Below, piece by piece: positions 55,621 to 64,000 of a stretch of 64,000 bases of DNA. The notes under the pieces are model-generated. The model worked only from the letters and a program-made list of their open reading frames with translations. It had not been told where the DNA came from and did no database searches. Position 1 is the first letter of the stretch. The number at the start of each line of letters is the position of its first letter. Made by a program: the position numbers and the translations under genes. This stretch comes from Pseudomonadota bacterium (GTDB lineage Bacteria; Pseudomonadota; Gammaproteobacteria; Steroidobacterales; Steroidobacteraceae), in NCBI GenBank assembly GCA_021838635.1, contig JAKCDC010000001.1, forward strand, positions 62,001-126,000. Direction: 5' to 3'.

Positions 55621-55917
55621 AGCAAAACCACCCATGCAGCTCTGGCGCACATCGAAGTCCTGATCGACGCCGGCGGCCAGATCATGCCCGGCGCCGTACA
55701 GCCCATCGTCGGGGCGGCCGTCGCGCATGACGGAAAGAAAACCCTCGTGATGCTCAAGCGCCGGTCCGCCGAGCCTGTCTCCATCCTGCTCGAGCGCCTG
55801 AACGCAGCTATCGAAACCGCGCTGCGCACCGGCACGCGCGTCGATGAGATCAATACACCGAGCTCCGACGTGCGCTACAGCTACAAGTGGCGCTTCGTCA
55901 ATGTGGCCTCTGCGTGA
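55618..55917 (+). CDS. Small hypothetical protein translationally coupled (ATGA) to the IS66 TnpC stop
   Basis: MSKTTHAALAHIEVLIDAGGQIMPGAVQPIVGAAVAHDGKKTLVMLKRRSAEPVSILLERLNAAIETAL...; start overlaps the tnpC stop. Confidence 0.6.
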   Translation: MSKTTHAALAHIEVLIDAGGQIMPGAVQPIVGAAVAHDGKKTLVMLKRRSAEPVSILLERLNAAIETALRTGTRVDEINTPSSDVRYSYKWRFVNVASA

Positions 55918-55949
55918 GGCTTACGGTGTCACCGCCGATGGTAATGTGA

Positions 55950-56125
55950 CCCACTGCGTCGGGGTAAAAGTGGACCATCTGAGTCAAGATGGCGGAATTC
56001 GGAAGATCCGCAAGCAGCGGCCCGCTACGGGCCGCGTGAACCGCGTTCAGCGAAGCTCGGGCCGTACACCGTGCTGCTCTGGCCCTCAGGCGTCGGCAAA
56101 ACTCACATCGCCAGCGCCCTGGCGA
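55950..56125 (+). pseudogene. IS21-like (IstB ATPase) remnant
   Basis: Walker-A-like VLLWPSGVGKTHIASALAK resembles IstB GPSGVGKTHLA; no full ORF. Confidence 0.4.
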
Positions 56126-56342
56126 AGGCGGCATCGTATCCCTCCGTCAGCACATCCAGGACGGTTCCGCTGCCGTCCGGGTCATAGAGCCGCCGCGCCA
56201 CTTCGCCCAGTCCGTGTCCTACCTGGATGCGAGACTGCGCGGACTTCGATTTCTGGCAGAGGTCAGGCCGGTGCACGTTCAGCCAGAGTCGCTTGGGACA
56301 CTGCCGAAACGCCATCAGCTTCGATTTGGATAGGAGGGGCAT
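56103..56342 (-). pseudogene. DUF2779-like (PD-(D/E)XK nuclease-related) protein, N-terminal fragment
   Basis: MPLLSKSKLMAFRQCPKRLWLNVHRPDL...GHGLGEVARRLYDPDG, the start pattern of DUF2779 proteins; cut off after about 75 aa. Confidence 0.65.
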
Positions 56343-56894
56343 CTCGGTCCTCCGGGCTCGATCACGATAGCGAGTGGCGGTTCGGGTGAGCGTCGCCTTC
56401 ATCCGATCCCGCAGCCCTTTAGGGGCCTTCACCTGCGCAGCGTCCCCAAATGCCCGCAATCACCATTCGACTTGCTGAGTATCCTGAACTGATGCGGTGA
56501 CCGGGGCCTCACCCTCGTTGAGGTTCTTTATGGTTTGGTCACTGCTGAGCGGCGTTTCGGCGAGATGCGCTGAAGCGCCTCGGTCGAGAATTACCTTGAG
56601 TTTAATAGTCTTGCCGGTGACGTCCCCATTGAGATACTGAAATGCTCCGCGGGCAATGTATTGATCGAGACCAAAGGCCCGGGGGCGCGTTGCGTCTTTC
56701 TCGAGTAGCTTTGCGTCTCGGATCCGATGAATCGGGATCTGGCGGACATCCTCATAGTCCCGGAACGTGCAGACCAGGTAGACCAGGTTGCCGCGCACCA
56801 CGAGACCGAGGGGATTGATCTCGCTCTCGCACCGTTCCGTCGCGCGGGCATTTCGATGACCCGGAGCGCTCATCACGCCGTGAGTCGACTGCAA
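56342..56894 (-). pseudogene. WYL-domain transcriptional regulator, truncated at N-terminus and carrying an in-frame TGA
   Basis: INPLGLVVRGNLVYLVCTFRDYEDVRQIPIHRI WYL core; ...QQVEW* then in-frame LRAFGDAAQVKAPKGLRDRMKATL, the normal WYL C-terminal extension. Confidence 0.75.
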
Positions 56895-56945
56895 AAAACG
56901 AATTCACGGGAACGTCTCGTCTGCCGACGGGTCCTGCCGATCAGG

Positions 56946-57437
56946 TCATAATCCGAGAAGGTACACCGGCGCCATGGCGACGACGGCCAGTGCAACCTGA
57001 ATGATGAGAACGCCGCTCGTCAACCGCGGCCTTTGCGGCAACCACTTGACCGCGAACCAGGCGATCCCGATCGCCTGGCAGACCATCAGCAACTGCCAGG
57101 TGTGAGCCACGGTGCCTTCATCGGCGTGCGGCGGCGGGAGTCCGAATCTGGCGAGAGCAACGAGGGTCACGCTGAGCGCTGCGACGGACAACGCCATCGG
57201 TACCAAGGCACTCGGGTGCTTAGAGAGCGCGAGGATGGAGTCGGGATATTCATTCATAACGAGCCCTCCATTGGGTGGTGGAGAACCGTGTTCGCGGAAG
57301 GCCGAGCGCAGGACGTCAAAGATCGCGCCCACACCGCCGGGACCTGCGCGCAGGAAGTCCGCGAACTCCTCGCCATAGCGCTCGCGCCAGGCGGGTGGAT
57401 AGGCGCGCAACAGCCAGCGGGCGCAGGTGCGGTTCAT
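56946..57437 (-). CDS. Membrane protein, partner of the PadR regulator
   Basis: RWLLRAYPPAWRERYGEEFADFL N-terminus typical of PadR-linked permease-like genes; 3 TM helices; overlaps padR. Confidence 0.7.
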   Translation of the reverse strand: MNRTCARWLLRAYPPAWRERYGEEFADFLRAGPGGVGAIFDVLRSAFREHGSPPPNGGLVMNEYPDSILALSKHPSALVPMALSVAALSVTLVALARFGLPPPHADEGTVAHTWQLLMVCQAIGIAWFAVKWLPQRPRLTSGVLIIQVALAVVAMAPVYLLGL

Positions 57438-57775
57438 ACAAACTTCAGTCTTCTTGTGCCGGCATTGACGAATTGCTGCAGCGTCGAAAGCTGCGCGCGC
57501 AACATACGCGCGCCGGCTGCGGTGATCTGATACGGGCGGCGCCGCTCCTCTGGCGGCAGAGGTTCGATCAGGCCGCGGGCTTCGAGACGGGAAATGGCCC
57601 CGTACAGCGTGCCTGGTCCCAGCCGGGCTCCACAGAGACCCGCGATGTCTTCGATCATCGCATGACCATGCTTGGGGCCCCCTGCCAGACTCGCCAATAC
57701 CAATAGCGGGGGATCGGAGTAATGGCCCAACGCGGCGTGATCCGCAGGCGGTACTACGTGTCGCGTACTACGCAT
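57434..57775 (-). CDS. PadR-family transcriptional regulator
   Basis: LLVLASLAGGPKHGHAMIEDIAGLCGARLGPGTLYGAISRLEARGLIEPL...RRPYQITAAG. Confidence 0.9.
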   Translation of the reverse strand: MRSTRHVVPPADHAALGHYSDPPLLVLASLAGGPKHGHAMIEDIAGLCGARLGPGTLYGAISRLEARGLIEPLPPEERRRPYQITAAGARMLRAQLSTLQQFVNAGTRRLKFV

Positions 57776-58179
57776 GGCGTAGTTATAGAGACATCCCTCG
57801 GGGAATGCAAGCGGCCGATCGCCGTTCTGCCGAGAGTCCTTCGCAGCGTGTAGCCACCTTGTGGCGTGCCGGACCACGGCCCATAACGCCGCCTAGTCGC
57901 AGCTTCCGCTCCATCGGCCGTGGTGCGAAAGTGCGGCACGACGTGCCGCGATCATCACGGTGACCGGCAGGCGTTGCATGGCGACTCTTTAAGATTCCGC
58001 CATTGAATCAAACAATAACGAGGCGCAGTCGACTCGCCTGTTTCCCAATAGGGTTCCATTCGCGCCTACCCACCGTCAGACCGAACTCAGCTCTCGGCCG
58101 CCGCAGTCAAGTCGATTGAGGGGCGCTCCTCGTCTGCAGCGTCTCTCGATCCCACACGACGCCCTGGCCTTTTCGAAAA

Positions 58180-58422
58180 CTACCGCCGTGCTCCAAGGCG
58201 AGACAGCATCTCTGAGAGTTCCTCAGGGCTGATGTAGAAATGCTCGCAGACCCGCCCCCAGAGCATCACAGTCGGCACGTTGCGGTCGCCGCGTTCGACT
58301 TGTGCTTCATGCAGCACGTGTAACACGACGCGTTCGCGACGGGTCAATCCATCTCGAACGTCGGGCAAGTACGCTTTGGCGGGGCGCGTCTCATCGCTGT
58401 CATCCGCGGGATGCTTGTTCAT
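58180..58422 (-). CDS. Small hypothetical protein
   Basis: 80-aa ORF with GLTRRERVVLHVLHEAQVERGDRNVPT helix-rich, HTH-like segment. Confidence 0.35.
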   Translation of the reverse strand: MNKHPADDSDETRPAKAYLPDVRDGLTRRERVVLHVLHEAQVERGDRNVPTVMLWGRVCEHFYISPEELSEMLSRLGARR

Positions 58423-58912
58423 CTGGGATTCTTAATTTTATCAGCGGCGCAATCACCGATTCTGATCAGCGAGACCCGCCATCGCATCAAATTCGACAAT
58501 TCAATTAGACCATCAGAATCTGTCAGGCAGGCGACGCGAGCATACCGGATCTGAGAGTCGCAAGCGCGAGACCGACGCTGATTCTGCTCTATGGATGGAC
58601 TTCATATGGCGCGTGCTGGATGCTGGTGGTTTGCGCACTCACGCCTGAATTCGACGTCTCGACGGCGGGTGTGCCCGGTTACGGCCGAACCAGCACGCCG
58701 CTCAGCAGATTATCGATACGATGGCGGTGCGGGTGATGTCGCGGTTCGCGCCGAACGCTCACGTCGAAGTCTCCCATTCTGATGGGGTACTCTATCGGCG
58801 GTTCACCACGGTAGCCGTGGCTCAGTGCTCCGATGAACTGCCCGAGGGGCGTTGGCCGATGTGAACCAGAGGGATCGGTACTGCGTCGGACCTGTGCGCG
58901 CTCAGCGGACCG

Positions 58913-60727
58913 TCAGCCCCGACCGGGTTCGTGTTCCCGGTGGTAGCGATGAATCGTCCAGAGGTAACTCTCCATCAGGGAGTCCTTGCCCAATCGGGCC
59001 AGGACGTGACGACGGCGCACGGCCGAGGAAGTCTGGACCAGGCGGGCGCGAGCGCGTGCGAAATGATCGAGTTGATTGCGGTATTGCCAGAGAAGTTCTC
59101 GCACCGCCATCTTGTTCTGGTGTAATTCCCATACGCCCAGCACCAGCGCCGGCAGCCCCAGCACAAACGTCAGCACGTTTCGGAGCGGAACGTCGAGTCT
59201 GAGGCCCAGTGGCGCTTGACCGCGGCCGAGCACGATCAGGCAGGCGATGGCCACGAGGATGACCCCGAACAGGCCCCGCTTCAGTAGGCGGGTCCGACGC
59301 CCACTGCGTTCCAGCCGGGAAATTTTGGCGGCGAAATAGCGGCACTGACTTTCGATCCAAGCGTTCTCGACGCTGTCGAGATGCGGCTCATGCGACACCT
59401 CCCGTGCCCCGCCGGCCGGGCGACCGAGTCCGGTGATCACGTCCGCGATCCAATTGAATCCGTGGAAGCGATTGATTCCGGACAGGGAGATCACTTCATC
59501 GGCGTCGACCAGATGGTCTGCTCCGGCGACGGACAGATAGAATTTCGCGCGCAGCGTCTCGGCCAGCGCGCGGTACATCAGGTGTTTGCTGAACCAGTGG
59601 CGCCCGTCGAGAAGGAGATATAACCCGAAGCCCGAGAGCAGCACGAGCAGGTAGGCAAAGAGCAGTATGCGGCTCTCGATGAACTTGTCGTACGCCAGGT
59701 AGGCAAATCCCATCAGGAACGTGGTGGCCGTGAAGAACACGAAAAGGCGGTCGGAGCGCACCTGGAAGTGCAACGCCAGGGCATCTGCCTTGCCGTACTG
59801 CGCATCGATACGCGCGAGCCACGGGCGGGCATCGGCTGGCAACGGAACGTCACCCGACAGTGAATTCATCAATGAGTCCGCCGCCGCCCGTGTCCGTCCG
59901 TCATTCGCGAGCCGACGGTACTCGCAATTGTAGGTGTCGAGCTCGCCGAGCTGCTCATGCAGTGAGCGCGGCATTGCGGTCCAGCGTTGCAGGACGTTGT
60001 CACCCAGACCGGACAGGTAGCAGGGCGCGGCGGGCTCGCCTACGGCGCCGGTGCCGCGGCGCGCCGTCGGGATCCAATACACCAGCCGCGAATCCGGATC
60101 CTGCTCCGCGGAGGCGTCGCTGAAGAGCATCGGGCTGTCCTCAGCGCTGCGATCGGAGCGCAGGCCAAGGTAGCGCAACACGGTATCGGCGGTACCGCCG
60201 GGCCGGGTCGAGGATTCCCCGTCCCAGAGCGCCAGGAGCAGATGACAGCTGCCGGCCAATTCGCGCGTGAGGTTCAGGTAGTGCGCGTTCCTGTGCTCGG
60301 CCTCGGTGCGACCGCTGACCGGATCATGCGTCAGTGGCAGTTCCGTGCAGTGCACCTTCGGGTGGGCGAGCAGCGTCTGGAGATCACGCAGCGCGGCAGC
60401 CTCGAAATCCGCGGCGTACTGCGCCAAGGGCAACGGCAGCATTGCCTCGACGCCCAGGCCCAGGTCGAGGGCAGTTTGCGCCGCCAACAGGTCGGCGCCG
60501 CTCGCCATGCCGGCCATGACGCGGATTTCGGTATGCGGCAGGCAAGCACGAATCTCCTCGAGGAACGCCGTGATCGCGGCACGGATGCGCGCGGTGTCGT
60601 GCGGGACGAGATCTCTGTGTCCCGACACGCCGATGATGAACGGCGCGTCGCTCGGGTCGGTGACGGCCGCGGTGGGGCGGGCAGGAGTCTGCCCGGCACG
60701 CGGCTCCTGCATCGGCGGTGTCCTCAT
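58913..60727 (-). CDS. SLOG-like N-terminal domain fused to SLATT-like multi-TM region (putative membrane effector)
   Basis: N-terminus IIGVSGHRDLVPHDTARIRAAI...VMAGMASGADLLAAQTAL (Rossmannoid SLOG/LOG-like); two TM pairs around YRALAETLRAKFYL; ATGA overlap with the upstream TIR gene. Confidence 0.72.
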   Translation of the reverse strand: MRTPPMQEPRAGQTPARPTAAVTDPSDAPFIIGVSGHRDLVPHDTARIRAAITAFLEEIRACLPHTEIRVMAGMASGADLLAAQTALDLGLGVEAMLPLPLAQYAADFEAAALRDLQTLLAHPKVHCTELPLTHDPVSGRTEAEHRNAHYLNLTRELAGSCHLLLALWDGESSTRPGGTADTVLRYLGLRSDRSAEDSPMLFSDASAEQDPDSRLVYWIPTARRGTGAVGEPAAPCYLSGLGDNVLQRWTAMPRSLHEQLGELDTYNCEYRRLANDGRTRAAADSLMNSLSGDVPLPADARPWLARIDAQYGKADALALHFQVRSDRLFVFFTATTFLMGFAYLAYDKFIESRILLFAYLLVLLSGFGLYLLLDGRHWFSKHLMYRALAETLRAKFYLSVAGADHLVDADEVISLSGINRFHGFNWIADVITGLGRPAGGAREVSHEPHLDSVENAWIESQCRYFAAKISRLERSGRRTRLLKRGLFGVILVAIACLIVLGRGQAPLGLRLDVPLRNVLTFVLGLPALVLGVWELHQNKMAVRELLWQYRNQLDHFARARARLVQTSSAVRRRHVLARLGKDSLMESYLWTIHRYHREHEPGRG

Positions 60728-61968
60728 TCCTTCTCGAGCCTCTGTACCTCGACCCGCACGTCCGCCGCGATCCGCGCCGGATCGGTGCGCTGCACGGGGT
60801 AAGATTTCGACCAGATCACCGAGCCGTGAGCCGCCTCGGCAATCCGAACCTCGAGAGTCGGTGTGGGGCTCGGGCCTCTCAGGCCGCCGTAGAGCACGTA
60901 ACCGGAGGGGTCAGCCTGCGCTCGCTGCGCGGCTGCGGCCGCCTCGAGGGTGGCGAGCGGCGACGGACTGAGCGTCACACGGGCGTGATGCAGCCGAGCG
61001 AGTTGGCCCAGCGCGGCGTCGAACGCATCCCGGGCGAGGTTCCGGGCCGCCGAATCACCCGCAGCGGCCGAGAATCGGATGGCGAGCAATGACACCTGCG
61101 TTCCCGCCGCCGTGCCTGCCCGGGCGGCCGTCTTTTGCGCGCCCAACTGGGCGAGAATCTTGGCCGCCGCAGCGGTCGGTGCGCTCTGCGGGAGGGCTTT
61201 GAGAATCTTCTCGGCCTGCGCGAGATTCTTCAGTCGCGCGGGCGTCGGTTGCAGGTCGCGTTGTGAACTCGTGCTGAACTGCAGAATCACCACGGCAATC
61301 CAGACGTAGATGATCACTCGCACCCATTTGGGGAGTCGCTGAAAGGCAGTCCAGATCGATTGAAGCGCCCATCCCCCCACTTGCGCCCAAAAGCGCGCGC
61401 GCTGACCAGGCTCCTCGCGCGGGAATGCGGGGAAGTTCCGGCGCGGGGGCGGCGTGCGCGACGGGCTCGCGGAAATTTTCGCGGCGCGCCGGGTCGGCGG
61501 CGTTGCGTGTTCTCCTGAGACAAGCCTGCGGCCGAGGGACGTGAGCGCGGCATTCGGCTCACCGCCGGGCACCCGGACCCATTGCACGGCGCGGAATTTA
61601 TCTGGTACGCGCGCATCGGCTTCGTGGGTATCGTCGATCACCACGGGGACGAGAAATACCGAGTCGTCGGCCATGTCGAGGGTGCGCTCGGTCGCCAGGC
61701 GCCATTCGCGCCGAAAGTAACCTTCGCGGCGCGCATCGGTATGCGCCGAGATGACCGGCATGAAGAAGTCGCAGTCGCGGATCTGACCGCGGATCTTCTG
61801 ATCCCAGGCGTCTCCGCCGAGCAGTTCGCTCTCGTCGTACCAGACTTCGAGGCCGAGGGCCGGCAGCGCGTCGCGAATGCGCTGGGCCGCCGCGCGGTCC
61901 TCGCTCGCATAGCTCAGGAACACCGTCGGGCGCGGGCGATCGGAGGCCTGGGATGGGGCGAGATCCAT
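60724..61968 (-). CDS. TIR domain protein with central TM helix and TolB-like C-terminal region
   Basis: PTVFLSYASEDRAAAQRIRDALPALGLEVWYDESELLGGDAW...FFMPVISAHTDARREGYFRREWRLA (TIR boxes); TM VRVIIYVWIAVVILQF; GYVLYGGLRGP...SVIWSKSYPV tail. Confidence 0.87.
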   Translation of the reverse strand: MDLAPSQASDRPRPTVFLSYASEDRAAAQRIRDALPALGLEVWYDESELLGGDAWDQKIRGQIRDCDFFMPVISAHTDARREGYFRREWRLATERTLDMADDSVFLVPVVIDDTHEADARVPDKFRAVQWVRVPGGEPNAALTSLGRRLVSGEHATPPTRRAAKISASPSRTPPPRRNFPAFPREEPGQRARFWAQVGGWALQSIWTAFQRLPKWVRVIIYVWIAVVILQFSTSSQRDLQPTPARLKNLAQAEKILKALPQSAPTAAAAKILAQLGAQKTAARAGTAAGTQVSLLAIRFSAAAGDSAARNLARDAFDAALGQLARLHHARVTLSPSPLATLEAAAAAQRAQADPSGYVLYGGLRGPSPTPTLEVRIAEAAHGSVIWSKSYPVQRTDPARIAADVRVEVQRLEKE

Positions 61969-62147
61969 TGGCGGTGCGAAGTCCGGGACCGGCTGGCGGA
62001 GACCTTATCCTATCGGTTCCGGCGCAGACTGCCCACGGAGCCGGGCGCCGCGTCGAAATTCCATCGTCGCCAATATTCTGCATCTCTGCCCGACTTCGGG
62101 CAAACTCGCCGCTCGCCGACCCCCATTGACCTCATACTGAGCTCAGC

Positions 62148-62420
62148 GTGTCAGATCTGGAAGCGCTCGAGGACTTGGTCGGCTATTTGACGCGGACCAG
62201 CCGCCTGTCGCCCCTGGAAGCACGGCACGTGGTGGACGAGGTGCTCAGCTTTCTCGCCGAGACCCCCGAAGGTTTCGTGCGCCGCCGTCACCGGGCGTTG
62301 CAGGCGGCGGGCTGGGCGAACGCCGTGATCTACACGCAATTGGCCGCGGAACTGCTCCATTGGCGATTCCGCGCCCCGCCGTACACCGAGCCGCAGATCC
62401 GCCGGCTCATCTACGGCTGA
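62148..62420 (+). CDS. Conserved-looking small hypothetical protein, divergent from the TIR gene
   Basis: 90-aa ORF, MSDLEALEDLVGYLTRTSRLSPLEARHVVDEVLSFLAETPEGFVRRRHRALQAAGWANAVIYTQLAAELLHWRFRAPPYTEPQIRRLIYG, upstream of glmS-like gene. Confidence 0.6.
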   Translation: MSDLEALEDLVGYLTRTSRLSPLEARHVVDEVLSFLAETPEGFVRRRHRALQAAGWANAVIYTQLAAELLHWRFRAPPYTEPQIRRLIYG

Positions 62421-62496
62421 GCATCACCGGAAGTCGCCTCGGGTCTGCGCCGCGCGCCCGGGCGGCCCCGTCTCGAATGTGCAGGCGAGGTGCGTC

Positions 62497-64000
62497 ATGT
62501 GTGGGATCGTCGGATATATCGGTCGACAGGATGCGGCCCCCATCCTGATGGAGGGGCTGCGTCGCCTCGAATACCGTGGCTACGACTCCGCCGGGGTGGC
62601 CGCCGTGCGCGGCGGTGCGCTGCGCATCTACAAGAGCAAGGGCAACGTGCGCGATCTCGAGCGGCTCGTGCCGCCGGGCCTGAAAGGAACCCCCGGCATT
62701 GCGCACACGCGCTGGGCGACGCATGGTGAACCAAACGACCGCAACGCGCACCCGCATGCGGATGCCGCCAACCGCTATGCGGTCGTGCACAACGGCATCA
62801 TCGAGAACGCCCAGGCACTACGCGCACAGTTGCTCGCCCAGGGGGTGCAGTTTCGTTCCGACACCGATTCCGAGGTGCTCGCGCACCTGATCGCCGCGAT
62901 GCCGGGCGAAACGCTCGAGCAGACGGTTCGCGCCGCCCTGCAGATGATCACCGGCGCCTATGGCATCGCCGTGCTCGACGCCGAGCGTCCCGACGCACTG
63001 CTCGTCGCCCGTCAAGGCAGTCCGGTCATCCTGGGGATCGGTGAGCGCGAAATGTTCATCGCGTCAGACGCCGCAGCGCTGGTGCGTCATACGCCCCGAA
63101 TCGTGCACCTAGACGACGGAGAAATCGCAGTCGTTCGCGCCGACCGCTACGAGACGTCCACTCTCGAGGGCGGACCGACCGTGAAAGTCCCTCTGGTGCT
63201 CGACTGGCAGAGCGAAGCGCTGAGCAAGGGGACCTTCGCGCACTACATGCACAAGGAAATTCTCGAGCAACCCGACGCCATCCGACGCACGTTGAGCGGG
63301 CGCCTGGACAAGCGGTTCCACACCGCCCATCTCGGCGGCATTGAGATGGCGGCCCGGGAGCTGCTCGCCGTCCGGCGCGTCAAGATTCTCGGGTGCGGGT
63401 CGGCTTACATCGCGGGCTGTGTCGGAGCGCAGCTCATCGAGCAGATTGCCCGCATTCCGGCCCATGCCGAACCGGCCTCAGAGTTCCGTTATCGCAATCC
63501 GGTCATCGAGCCCGACACGCTCTACCTTGCCGTCAGCCAGTCCGGGGAGACCTTCGATACTCTGGCGGCGGTCCAGGAGGTCACCCGCAAGGGCGGTCAC
63601 GCCCTGGGGATCGTCAATGCCGTGGGCAGCACCATCGTGCGCGCCTGCGGTCGCGGCATCTACCTGCACGCGGGGCCTGAAATTGCGGTGGTTTCCACCA
63701 AGACCTTCACCTGCACGGCGGTGGCGTTCGCGCGCCTGGCGCTGCACCTGGGGCGTCTGCGCGATCTCTCGGCCGCGCGTGGTGAACGGCTGCTGTCAGC
63801 GCTGGAGAGGCACTGCCGGGGCAGGTTGCTGCGATTGTGGCCAACGAGGGGCCCATCGACACGCTCGCCCGGGCGATCGCCCGCCACCGCGACGTGTATT
63901 TCATCGGTCGGGCCGCCGGGTACGCGATCGCCATGGAGGGCGCGCTGAAGCTGAAGGAAGTCAGCTATCAGCACGCGGAGGCGTACCCCGACTCGGAACT
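62497..64000 (+). pseudogene. Second glmS-like gene, apparently frameshifted near 63810 and truncated by the window end
   Basis: [34 protein letters not shown]...AVSQSGETFDTLAAVQ; homology jumps frame to [63 protein letters not shown]. Confidence 0.75.

Noticed and set aside
58720-58863. Short + ORF (MAVRVMSRFAPNAHVEVSHSDGVLYRRFTTVAVAQCSDELPEGRWPM)
   Set aside because: Only 47 aa, no recognizable family; probably chance or remnant.
48420-62496. CRISPR array or integron attC array
   Set aside because: No regularly spaced direct repeats or attC-like series seen; recombinases are of the RIT trio type, not IntI.

Overview
High-GC gammaproteobacterial-type chromosome segment. Bases 1-48.4 kb are mostly ordinary core genes: glnA (3' end)-ntrB-ntrC, pyrD, gpsA-secB-grxC-rhodanese-envC, dedA, a GMC oxidoreductase, a glucoamylase-like protein, hemD-like, a ybbP/ybbA-like ABC module with tesA, MFS and POT transporters, tatCBA, dtd, a dihaem cytochrome c, a Do-like protease, a two-component pair, rsmG, lrp/leucine dehydrogenase, parAB, atpIBEFHAGDC, glmU, a CHAD protein and glmS. 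From about 48.42 to 62.48 kb lies an accessory zone between two glmS-type genes. Its most striking part is a three-level nested mobile structure. An IS66-type transposase remnant is split by one recombinase-in-trio (RIT) element (about 48551-55475, genes on -). That element's second recombinase gene is split, within the conserved R-H catalytic box codons, by a second intact RIT element (about 49881-53383, genes on +) with 101-bp inverted repeats (98/101 identical by eye). Both elements carry a perfect palindrome just outside the same (window-left) end, and both have an inverted motif pair inside each terminal repeat. Further right are decayed IstB-like, DUF2779-like and WYL fragments, a PadR/membrane-protein pair, and a two-gene operon encoding a TIR-TM protein and a SLOG-like/SLATT-like membrane protein. 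That operon is a candidate Thoeris-like immune or signalling module. The window ends in a second glmS-like gene that appears frameshifted. All calls come from reading ORF translations and DNA by eye; no database searches were run.
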